Shown here: positions 22,323-28,225 of the stretch, piece by piece
How positions within the stretch are numbered: position 1 is the stretch's first letter
Layout of the letters: each line of letters opens with the position of its first letter
IMG/VR virus record: IMGVR_UViG_3300030380_003752
Coordinates: 1 to 28,498 of that record
From: a virus
DNA: 28,498 bases
Strand: one strand, 5' to 3'
Notes under the pieces: model-generated
Seen by the model: only the letters and a program-made list of their open reading frames with translations
The model's database searches: none
Told to the model about the DNA's origin: nothing
Position numbers and translations under genes: made by a program

Positions 22323-22601
22323 GTGCAAGAACAACAACCTACAATAACCAAACCTAAGAACTTGTCGCATAATATATATTCACACTACAAAGTCGGCAAC
22401 CACAACATCTTGAACCACATAATTAACGCAACTGACCAGACTAGGTTAGTCAGTAACGATGAGAGACGGTTCTCCCTCAAAGAAATTTTCACTTTCATTC
22501 TTGAGTTTGCGGCACTCCTGATTGCGTTTGGTGTGTTTGTCTTTTTTATATCAATCTCTGATGGCCTTGACCAGCATATGATTGAGTGGATGGGGCGGTA
22601 A
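22323..22601 (+). CDS. Small protein with C-terminal membrane segment
   Basis: I place the start at GTG 22323 (92 residues) because GGAAAGGA lies 8 bases upstream. A longer frame back to ATG 22185 would overlap the previous gene by 65 bases. The N-terminal ~55 residues are polar, and residues about 60-80 (F-I-L-E-F-A-A-L-L-I-A-F-G-V-F-V-F-F-I) form one membrane helix, followed by a short acidic tail with H-M-I-E-W. This tail-anchored layout suits an inner-membrane protein with a cytoplasmic domain. Superinfection exclusion or host-membrane modification are possible but not shown. It belongs to the CCWGG-poor block. Confidence 0.55.
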   Translation: MQEQQPTITKPKNLSHNIYSHYKVGNHNILNHIINATDQTRLVSNDERRFSLKEIFTFILEFAALLIAFGVFVFFISISDGLDQHMIEWMGR

Positions 22602-22603
22602 TC

Positions 22604-23581
22604 ATGGTTGGTAAACTCACATCAGATGCCAGGTTATCTGGCCACGTTGCCCCTGTGTTGATGGGGCAGTCTCACCCGACATATGGCATGAGCCAGAATG
22701 ATTTAATGGCAAAAATTCTTAACGCTCAGGGCAAGGGTAATTTTAAAGTTCAGCCCTTCACGGGGTCTGAAGCTGCTGACCACGGCAATGAGTTAGAGCC
22801 TTACATAATCGAAAAGGCCGCTGAACGGTTGGGCATTGAAAAAATAAATAAAGAAGTCACAGAGGTGTTTGACTATGAAGACCTCTTCTCTGTCAGCCTG
22901 GACGCTATCTTTTACAACAAAGCAAGAGACATCCAGGCGTCTGACAGTGTGATTCTAATGAATGGCAAGGACACCATGAGCCTGGAAGGCAATGGGATAT
23001 GTGAGAGCAAACTGACCTCAGCGTCCTTTGTAGAGTCACCACCGCCTTACCGTGGCCCCTGGCAGCTACAGATGCAGATGATGTGCTACGGCGCATCCTG
23101 GGGCGTTATAGCTACGTTTTACCAGGGCACACGCCTGGTCCTCAATGTGTATGAGCGCGATGAGGAGATGCAGCGTCAACTGGTCGAGGCGGCAAAGGAC
23201 TTCTATGAACGCCTGGACGGGCCTGACTGGTATCCGGCAATGAACAGCGCGGACGCTGCCAGGACTTATGAGCGCGGAGAAGACCACCTTCCGGCTGTAG
23301 ACCTGGAGCCCATAGCTGAACTGGCCATGCAATACTTTGACGCCAAAAGAGCGGCTAAAGCGTCTGAAGCCCTGGCTAAACAGCTTGAGCCTAAAATCAT
23401 GGACCGCATGGGCAATCATGACAAGGCGTTTCTCAAGGATGAAAAGGGTGAGATAATGTTTGAGTTGTCCTGGCCTATGCGTAGCTTCAAGGCGCAGCCA
23501 GAAAAGACAACGCCAGCAAAGCCAGCCAGGATTGAGAGGCAGAAGTCTTTGACCATTGCAGCGAAGTGGATGAACGTATGA
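22604..23581 (+). CDS. YqaJ/lambda-exonuclease-family viral recombinase nuclease
   Basis: A 325-residue protein from ATG 22604, with GGGGCGG just upstream. The lambda-exonuclease fold is recognised by H60-G-N-E63-x-E65-P in the first helix, S-V-S-L-D100 as the acidic strand, E134-S-K136 (GICESKLTSA) as the ExK motif, and Q154-x-Q-x-Q158 (WQLQMQMMCYG) in the next helix. The C-terminal part has a coiled helical region and a basic end. It would resect DNA ends 5' to 3' for single-strand annealing recombination. No annealing partner such as Beta/RecT is visible nearby. It stops in an ATGA overlap with the LexA-type gene. Confidence 0.88.
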   Translation: MVGKLTSDARLSGHVAPVLMGQSHPTYGMSQNDLMAKILNAQGKGNFKVQPFTGSEAADHGNELEPYIIEKAAERLGIEKINKEVTEVFDYEDLFSVSLDAIFYNKARDIQASDSVILMNGKDTMSLEGNGICESKLTSASFVESPPPYRGPWQLQMQMMCYGASWGVIATFYQGTRLVLNVYERDEEMQRQLVEAAKDFYERLDGPDWYPAMNSADAARTYERGEDHLPAVDLEPIAELAMQYFDAKRAAKASEALAKQLEPKIMDRMGNHDKAFLKDEKGEIMFELSWPMRSFKAQPEKTTPAKPARIERQKSLTIAAKWMNV

Positions 23582-23817
23582 GCCTTACAAAAAGACAAAA
23601 GGATGTCCTGGACTTCATCGTGGATTACCAGGTAGAGAAGGGGTACAGTCCTACCTATGCGGAGATTGCTGACGGGGTAGGGGTATCATCTATCGGGGGC
23701 GTTGCCGCTCATGTCAAAAAGATTGAGGCCAGGGGATATATCAAAACCCTGCCAGGTAACAGGCGCATGATTGAAGTCATAAAGACTACTGTGCTAGCTG
23801 GTGCGCTTGCTCCCTAG
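23578..23817 (+). CDS. Stand-alone LexA-type DNA-binding domain protein
   Basis: A 79-residue protein starting at ATG 23578 in ATGA overlap with the nuclease gene. The sequence LTKRQKDVLDFIVDYQVEKG, then S-P-T-Y-A-E-I-A-D-G-V-G-V, S-S-I-G-G-V-A-A-H-V-K-K-I-E-A-R-G-Y-I follows the LexA N-terminal winged helix closely. The C-terminal protease domain (about 120 residues, with Ser-Lys dyad) is absent, so it cannot cleave itself in response to DNA damage. It may bind LexA-type or phage operators. It ends inside the endolysin gene on the other strand (32-base convergent overlap). Confidence 0.8.
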   Translation: MSLTKRQKDVLDFIVDYQVEKGYSPTYAEIADGVGVSSIGGVAAHVKKIEARGYIKTLPGNRRMIEVIKTTVLAGALAP

Positions 23818-24316
23818 TCTCATCATTGCGGCGGGTCCATCCGGCTCCAAAGGTTGGGAAGGTCTTTAGCCGTTCGTAAAAGGCTTGTCGCCTAAAATAC
23901 ATATCATCTATCAAGCTGGCCGCGTCATGTTCTCTGATTGCGGCCAGTGTCTTTGGGCCTATGTCTCCGTCAGCTTTGACCTTGAGTATGCGTTGTATTG
24001 CTCTGGCGGAGCGACCTGGACCAGAGTTGACCGCCCAGTCAAAAATGCTCCAGTCCAGGCCCCCAGGGAGATTGTCACCAGATATCTTTATCCAATATTC
24101 CTGGCGGTATATTTGAGACACATGATTGTCAGGTATGTTTCTCAAAGTCTCTTCAGTTACAACAGCGTCCTCATCAATCGTTTCTGACAGCCAACGCTGA
24201 TAGGTTTTGGCAGTGATGCCTTTGTTTGTCATCCCGCCAGGGTCATCAGGATGGTCAACGAACCCACCCTCATGATGCAGCAGCCATCGCAGACACTGTG
24301 CAAAGTTCTGTTTCAC
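23786..24316 (-). CDS. Endolysin, GH108-type muramidase with PG-binding domain
   Basis: A 176-residue lysozyme. Residues 9-35 hold the GH108 signature, L-L-H-H-E-G-G-F-V-D-H-P-D-D-P-G-G-x-T-N-K-G-I, with catalytic Glu E16. Residues about 80-135 match the family's PG_binding_3 domain (L-D-W-S-I-F-D-W-A-V-N-S-G, R-A-I-Q-R-I-L, D-G-D-I-G-P-K-T-L-A-A-I). It has no signal peptide or membrane anchor, so it would need the holin to reach peptidoglycan. GTG 24316 with AAGAGG upstream overlaps the holin stop. Confidence 0.9.
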   Translation of the reverse strand: MKQNFAQCLRWLLHHEGGFVDHPDDPGGMTNKGITAKTYQRWLSETIDEDAVVTEETLRNIPDNHVSQIYRQEYWIKISGDNLPGGLDWSIFDWAVNSGPGRSARAIQRILKVKADGDIGPKTLAAIREHDAASLIDDMYFRRQAFYERLKTFPTFGAGWTRRNDETREQAHQLAQ

Positions 24317-24696
24317 TTGCGCCTCTTAAATTTATCCAGGCCTTTGATGCCCAGGGCCGCACTGCACACCAGGAAAACCAGGTATTGATACCAGTCAGGC
24401 AATTCATTTAAGCGGTCAAAGCCGTTCTTCACGACCTCTTCCATGCCAGGGATGAACACCAGGACCACAGGAATCAAGACAACAATCGTGACTATCTCAT
24501 CCTTGATTGAGGATTTTGTAGACTCAGCCATGATTAGTTCCCACTTGCTATCATGGGTGGCTGCTGTCTTCATTATCTCAGCCTTAGCCTCAGCCTCAGT
24601 CTGTGCCAAAGTGGCCTTGGCTTTTTGCTTTGATACCTGGCCCTCCAGGAAGGACCCTGCCAGGGATGCCAGAGGGCCAATAAGAGCATTAATCAT
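24313..24696 (-). CDS. Holin of the 3TM type
   Basis: A 127-residue protein of the 'holin of 3TMs' pattern known from gene transfer agents. It has a hydrophobic N-terminus (M-I-N-A-L-I-G-P-L-A-S-L-A-G-S-F), an Ala/Glu/Lys-rich helix, then W-E-L-I-M-A-E-S-T-K-S-S-I-K-D-E, followed by two membrane helices (I-V-T-I-V-V-L-I-P-V-V-L-V-F-I; Y-Q-Y-L-V-F-L-V-C-S-A-A-L-G-I) and a Lys/Arg tail. It is immediately upstream of, and coupled to, the endolysin gene. It would form the membrane holes that release the lysozyme. Confidence 0.85.
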   Translation of the reverse strand: MINALIGPLASLAGSFLEGQVSKQKAKATLAQTEAEAKAEIMKTAATHDSKWELIMAESTKSSIKDEIVTIVVLIPVVLVFIPGMEEVVKNGFDRLNELPDWYQYLVFLVCSAALGIKGLDKFKRRK

Positions 24697-24845
24697 GCTT
24701 TGCCTTTTTTCATGGCCTTCTTCTTTGCCGCCATGATTATATCGCCACGAGTGATTTTGTTTTTGTCACCAGACATGGCTGCAAGTTTCTTGTTCTTTGG
24801 TGGTCTGCCCACCTTTGAACCGTAAGTTCCCTTTCCCATAGGCAT
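24693..24845 (-). CDS. Tiny basic AT-hook-like protein (50 aa)
   Basis: A 50-residue protein (MPMGKGTYGSKVGRPPKNKK at the start, then Lys-rich to KAMKKGKA). It contains G-R-P-P-K, the core of an AT-hook minor-groove binder. ATG 24845 has AAGGAG upstream and overlaps the previous stop in TAATG; the stop overlaps the holin start in ATGA. It lies between two membrane-protein genes, where lysis or capsid accessory genes are usual. A DNA-binding role is inferred from the motif. Confidence 0.6.
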   Translation of the reverse strand: MPMGKGTYGSKVGRPPKNKKLAAMSGDKNKITRGDIIMAAKKKAMKKGKA

Positions 24846-25060
24846 TAGCTTTTCTCCTTTGCTTCAGATTTTGAAATATAAATCCCGTAGATTCCTGACA
24901 TAATTCCCATGATTACTGAGATGTATGCGCTCTGCTGGGTGGTAGGCTCTTCCAAATTCATGAACCATTCTGCTGACCGCCAACTCATAACAACACAGGC
25001 TATCATGACCAGTCTGCCAGTAAGGTTGAACCGCATATATCTTTGAAACCAGTCACTCAT
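24845..25060 (-). CDS. Small two-helix membrane protein, possible second holin or antiholin
   Basis: A 71-residue protein from ATG 25060, with AAAGGAGGG 6 bases upstream. Two hydrophobic segments (L-V-M-I-A-C-V-V-M-S-W and Y-I-S-V-I-M-G-I-M-S-G-I-Y-G-I-Y-I) are joined by a short polar loop (N-L-E-E-P-T-T-Q-Q). Both ends are charged. This class II-like holin topology, next to a 3TM holin and endolysin, suggests a lysis role, as co-holin or antiholin. It is translationally coupled on both sides. The exact role is not visible. Confidence 0.65.
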   Translation of the reverse strand: MSDWFQRYMRFNLTGRLVMIACVVMSWRSAEWFMNLEEPTTQQSAYISVIMGIMSGIYGIYISKSEAKEKS

Positions 25061-25503
25061 TTGAACCCTCCTTTGAGCCACACCACCCAGGCTATAAGGC
25101 CAGCCACCATAGTAGATATAAGCAAAGCCACAGCACCCAGCCCCAGAGCGTCAAGGATTTCCGCCCTTCTTCTTTTTGCGAGTTCTTCTTGGACACGCCG
25201 CTCTTTCCTTGCTTCTGCCTGATGCTTCTGCCAGTCATGCCATAAGCCAGGACGCCCTGCGTAAATCATGAACTGCTTGAGTTCTTCTTCTTTTTGTCTA
25301 ATCGCCTCTAGTGCCATGAACTCCTCCAAGTCACTTGTCCTGACGCCTGACTTCTTTTTCTTCTGCCCTTTGCGCTGGAGTTCCTCTTTGGCTATCACAA
25401 AATCAGAGATGGCCTTGCCAGCCTTTGCAATCTCACCAGTGTTGGTGATGGTCTTGCGGATGATGGCGAAAGCTGCGTTAGCTGCGGCAAGTTCAGCGAG
25501 CAT
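25057..25503 (-). CDS. Coiled-coil protein with C-terminal membrane helix, lysis-cassette associated
   Basis: A 148-residue protein beginning MLAELAAANAAFAIIRKTIT. A mid-section of Lys/Glu/Gln-rich helix follows. It includes Y-A-G-R-P-G-L-W-H-D-W-Q, a conserved-looking 'Pg.w..W' element, and R-R-V-Q-E-E-L-A-K-R-R-R. A C-terminal membrane helix (A-V-A-L-L-I-S-T-M-V-A-G-L-I-A-W-V-V-W-L) ends the chain with GGFK. This layout occurs in uncharacterised proteins encoded beside podovirus lysis genes. A spanin-like role is conceivable, but the membrane helix is C-terminal, unlike the N-terminal anchor of inner-membrane spanins. It is coupled to the next gene by ATGA. Confidence 0.65.
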   Translation of the reverse strand: MLAELAAANAAFAIIRKTITNTGEIAKAGKAISDFVIAKEELQRKGQKKKKSGVRTSDLEEFMALEAIRQKEEELKQFMIYAGRPGLWHDWQKHQAEARKERRVQEELAKRRRAEILDALGLGAVALLISTMVAGLIAWVVWLKGGFK

Positions 25504-25604
25504 TAGGTTTTCTTTTTAGGACGACCACGCTTCTTGGGGGCAGGGGCCTTGTCCTTTGTTGGCTTGGGTTTCAGCTTTGGGTTTAAGTCATAGATGTGCG
25601 GCAT
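25503..25604 (-). CDS. Tiny AT-hook-like basic protein (33 aa)
   Basis: A 33-residue protein (MPHIYDLNPKLKPKPTKDKA, then PAPKKRGRPKKKT) with a perfect AT-hook core, K-R-G-R-P-K-K. ATG 25604 has GGAGAG upstream; an in-frame ATG at 25637 would add 11 residues with a weaker ribosome site. TAA overlaps the next ATG in TAATG. It is the first gene of the lysis cassette. A DNA-binding role is inferred. Confidence 0.6.
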   Translation of the reverse strand: MPHIYDLNPKLKPKPTKDKAPAPKKRGRPKKKT

Positions 25605-25640
25605 AATCGCTCTCCACAGTTTCAATATCCATTTCATAGA

Positions 25641-25654
25641 ATTGGCCTTTGTAA
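25641..25654 (+). promoter_or_regulatory. Copy of the recurrent 14-base intergenic motif (site 4)
   Basis: ATTGGCCTTTGTAA lies in the 73-base gap between the fibre gene ending at 25678 and the lysis cassette beginning at 25604. Its 13-base core, TTGGCCTTTGTAA, is identical to site 3. On the minus strand it reads TTACAAAGGCCAAT; a poor TTGCAG-18-TTCTAT promoter overlaps it. Confidence 0.4.
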
Positions 25655-25677
25655 TTTATCTGCAAAAAAAATCTGGT

Positions 25678-26169
25678 TCATCCGACAAACTCCATTACTC
25701 GCAAAAAGCCGTTTGCATATTGATTTGCCGCTATGTAATCTTGTCGTTCAATAGTAAAAGTTTGAAGTTTAATTGTTATTGCGCTTGTCCCAGTTGTCGT
25801 ATGAGTGCAATTTTGCACATCATAAAACATAGCACTTGACCTTGAGCCATCATCATCTCTCAATCCAAGACCATAAAGGTCATTGGGACTGCCCCCTTGT
25901 CTAGCCTTAGCAGTCCCATCAACAACGCACCTGTGCGTAACACCACTCCAACCACTGCTAGTGGCATTGTTTACATAAAAATGAACACAGCTATCTATTA
26001 CTAAAATATTTCCAGAAGCCTCGGGAGTGTAGCTCATAGAACCACCAGTCAAGTCAGTGTATGTGCTTGTAGACTGATTAACTTCGTCTGTTGTAGTGAG
26101 ATTTATTTGTTTTTGTTGGACAAGCGAACCAACTGGTAAAGCAGCAGTGTTTAACCGTGTGAGTGCCAT
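25678..26169 (-). CDS. Tail fibre/receptor-type small protein (163 aa)
   Basis: A 163-residue Thr/Ser/Asn-rich beta protein. It begins MALTRLNTAALPVGSLVQQK, a start typical of short fibre or collar-attached receptor proteins. It continues with Y-T-P-E-A-S-G-N-I-L-V-I-D-S-C and C-terminal strands (I-T-I-K-L-Q-T-F-T-I-E-R-Q). The ribosome site GGAG precedes ATG 26169. It lies in a block of fibre genes and, like its neighbours, is A/T-richer than the rest. Receptor binding is inferred. Confidence 0.55.
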   Translation of the reverse strand: MALTRLNTAALPVGSLVQQKQINLTTTDEVNQSTSTYTDLTGGSMSYTPEASGNILVIDSCVHFYVNNATSSGWSGVTHRCVVDGTAKARQGGSPNDLYGLGLRDDDGSRSSAMFYDVQNCTHTTTGTSAITIKLQTFTIERQDYIAANQYANGFLRVMEFVG

Positions 26170-26178
26170 GTTAGTCTC

Positions 26179-27003
26179 CTATCCCATCTTTGTAATCTTG
26201 ACTTGAGTATAAACACTTTCTGTACCAGCAAGTGATGAGTTCACTCCCAGCCCGTTGCTGCTTTTTCCTGATTCTATATAATGAACAATTTTGTAGGTAG
26301 TGTTTGAAGTTATAACGACCCTGGCATAACCAAAACTAGAGCCATACCCACCATTAGTGCCGTGTGAATATTCCATAGAGCCATATTGAACTGATGCACT
26401 ATTTGTTACATCGTAGAGTTGAGCAATGTGCCTATCTCCAAAATAGGAGGGTGCAGAAAATTCTATAATATACGTTCCTGCACCTAATATAAATTGGTTA
26501 GATGATATTGTGACAATATTGTCTGGGTCGAATAGTTTAGTATTTAAATCTCTGTTGTTTCCACCACTGCCCCATGATACCGATGTACCCCCACCTGTAC
26601 TGTTATCTTTTACATCAGCTATAACTGCCACAGAAATCGGGGCCTGAGCGACCCCGCTTGCTAACTTATCAGATGTCACAGCATCATCAGCAATCTTTGC
26701 AGTCGTAACACTGCCATCGACAGGCGTTACCGCAGAGCCAGTATCACCAAGAGCAATAATAAAATCTATAACGTCACCAGTGACCAAGTTCTCTGTAAAG
26801 GTGATTGTTGACCCGCTAATCGTAAACGCATCGCCAGCAGCTTGTATCACACCGTTAACGCTGACCAGCAAAGCGTTGGCAGTCGCTGGCTTGTAAGCTG
26901 CGCTGTTATGGTTCAGCGTGTATGCAGCTTGACCGTTGACTACAGTGATTGCGTCTAATTTTTTAAACTGGCCTGTCAGGGGCTGAGTTCCAATATAGGG
27001 CAT
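26179..27003 (-). CDS. Tail fibre protein with C1q-like head
   Basis: A 274-residue protein starting MPYIGTQPLTGQFKKLDAI. Residues 1-95 resemble fibre-attachment domains with a beta-hairpin repeat (Y-T-L-N-H-N-S-A-A-Y; L-L-V-S-V-N-G-V-I-Q; I-T-F-T-E-N-L). Next is a short repeat-rich stalk (D-G-S-V-T-T-A-K-I-A-D-D-A-V-T-S-D-K-L-A). A beta-sandwich head with G-A-G-T-Y-I-I-E-F-S-A follows, as in C1q/TNF-like trimeric heads. The fold suggests host-receptor binding. It is overlapped by its upstream neighbour in TAATG. Confidence 0.7.
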   Translation of the reverse strand: MPYIGTQPLTGQFKKLDAITVVNGQAAYTLNHNSAAYKPATANALLVSVNGVIQAAGDAFTISGSTITFTENLVTGDVIDFIIALGDTGSAVTPVDGSVTTAKIADDAVTSDKLASGVAQAPISVAVIADVKDNSTGGGTSVSWGSGGNNRDLNTKLFDPDNIVTISSNQFILGAGTYIIEFSAPSYFGDRHIAQLYDVTNSASVQYGSMEYSHGTNGGYGSSFGYARVVITSNTTYKIVHYIESGKSSNGLGVNSSLAGTESVYTQVKITKMG

Positions 27004-27188
27004 TATTCAGCCTCCTCGATTGTGTTACCTTCAGCTAACCACTCAAGGATTGCTGCGTAGTGGCGGTTGGCTGGGTCAAGGGGAACGGACATCTTAGTGC
27101 CGTCAATCGTGGCAACTATTGATGCGTTGTTTATTCCGTTAACAGTGTCATTTACATACTGCGCTGATGTAATTGTCATTTCATTCAT
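27003..27188 (-). CDS. Small fibre-associated protein (61 aa)
   Basis: A 61-residue protein from ATG 27188 with GGAG 8 bases upstream. It contains I-T-S-A-Q-Y-V, then I-V-A-T-I-D-G-T-K-M-S-V-P-L-D-P-A-N-R-H-Y, and E-W-L-A-E-G-N-T-I. The 'VPlDp.NrhYa.I..W...GNtI' pattern is seen in small phage proteins lying next to tail-fibre genes. A fibre assembly or attachment role is inferred from place only. Confidence 0.6.
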   Translation of the reverse strand: MNEMTITSAQYVNDTVNGINNASIVATIDGTKMSVPLDPANRHYAAILEWLAEGNTIEEAE

Positions 27189-27190
27189 AA

Positions 27191-28216
27191 TTACAACTCC
27201 GCATCAATTTCTATTTCGCGTCTGTAGTAACCACCATTAGCGGAACCAGTTGACACATTAAATAAAAGTGCGCTTTTGGTGTATGAATTGTTTACACCTC
27301 CATTTGCGCTTGTAAAACCACTATCAGTAGAAGTGCCGCTTAACGTAATTGTTGGTACAGCACGTTTTTCAACAAGAAAATAGTAGGGTGTGTAGAGGTA
27401 AATACTTGAGCCAGCAACATAACCACTAAAAAATACTGCGTTCTGGTTTAGATTGTTTTCATAGTACCTTTGACACCTGAGCAAATTATCCCCAATAGAA
27501 CGATGCTCGAATGGTGTTGCCTCGCCTACTTCAAGCTGTACGCCTGTGAGGTAGAACTCATTGCTAGTGCTATCCATTACATTAACTTGACCAGCCGCAC
27601 GATTGACTGTTGTGTTGTGCCAAGTGTTTGCAGTTAGTGTGCCACTGCTATAATTAGAGCCAGCCATTAGCCACCAATTAATAAGAAATCCAAGGGTGTT
27701 GTCGTCTGTTATAGCTGTCGTTTGATAGCCGTCAAAAGTTACTTCAACTTTCTGCCAAGTATTCGCTGATGCTATTGTGTATGGTTGTGGGTTGATATAA
27801 CCAGCATCTGCGTGCTGTATTTCTACAATATGTATTCCTGTTTTAGGAGACCTAACCCAGAATTGAAGAGTTAAAGATTTTGCGCCTGATGTACCATACT
27901 TTAGATGTTGTAGGTCTTGACCCTCAAACCTATGTGACAAAATTTGATAATCTGCAGCGGCTACAGAAGTGTCAGCAGTTGTTACATCGAGCTTGAGAGA
28001 ATTAGAAAACCCCTGTCCAGATGGCACTGTTGTTGACTGACTATATGTTAATAGCTGTGAGCCACTACCCCCAAGACCAAAACGGTCAACTCCGTAGCCA
28101 GTACGAATACCAGTCTGTGTTCCGCGTTGATTTATAGTCATTGCACCGTTGATCACAAGATTCCTAGCACCCACGTATTGAGCTTGCGAGGCTGGTAGTA
28201 TTTTTGATAATGCCAT
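27191..28216 (-). CDS. Tail fibre protein with carbohydrate-binding-like head
   Basis: A 341-residue protein. The opening region has G-A-R-N-L-V-I-N-G-A-M-T-I-N-Q-R-G followed by G-Y-G-V-D-R-F, which is common in phage fibre proteins. A beta-sandwich of carbohydrate-binding type follows (S-L-T-L-Q-F-W-V-R-S-P-K; W-Q-K-V-E-V-T-F), then L-T-G-V-Q-L-E-V-G-E-A-T-P-F-E-H-R-S near residues 225-245 and R-C-Q-R-Y-Y-E. These motifs recur in many phage receptor-binding proteins. ATG 28216 has GGAG upstream. A receptor or glycan target is inferred. Confidence 0.72.
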   Translation of the reverse strand: MALSKILPASQAQYVGARNLVINGAMTINQRGTQTGIRTGYGVDRFGLGGSGSQLLTYSQSTTVPSGQGFSNSLKLDVTTADTSVAAADYQILSHRFEGQDLQHLKYGTSGAKSLTLQFWVRSPKTGIHIVEIQHADAGYINPQPYTIASANTWQKVEVTFDGYQTTAITDDNTLGFLINWWLMAGSNYSSGTLTANTWHNTTVNRAAGQVNVMDSTSNEFYLTGVQLEVGEATPFEHRSIGDNLLRCQRYYENNLNQNAVFFSGYVAGSSIYLYTPYYFLVEKRAVPTITLSGTSTDSGFTSANGGVNNSYTKSALLFNVSTGSANGGYYRREIEIDAEL

Positions 28217-28225
28217 TGCTTGCTC

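Noticed and set aside
25588-25632. A 14-codon frame starting at ATG 25632 before the lysis cassette
   Set aside because: Too short, no ribosome site, and it overlaps the better supported 33-residue gene in another frame.
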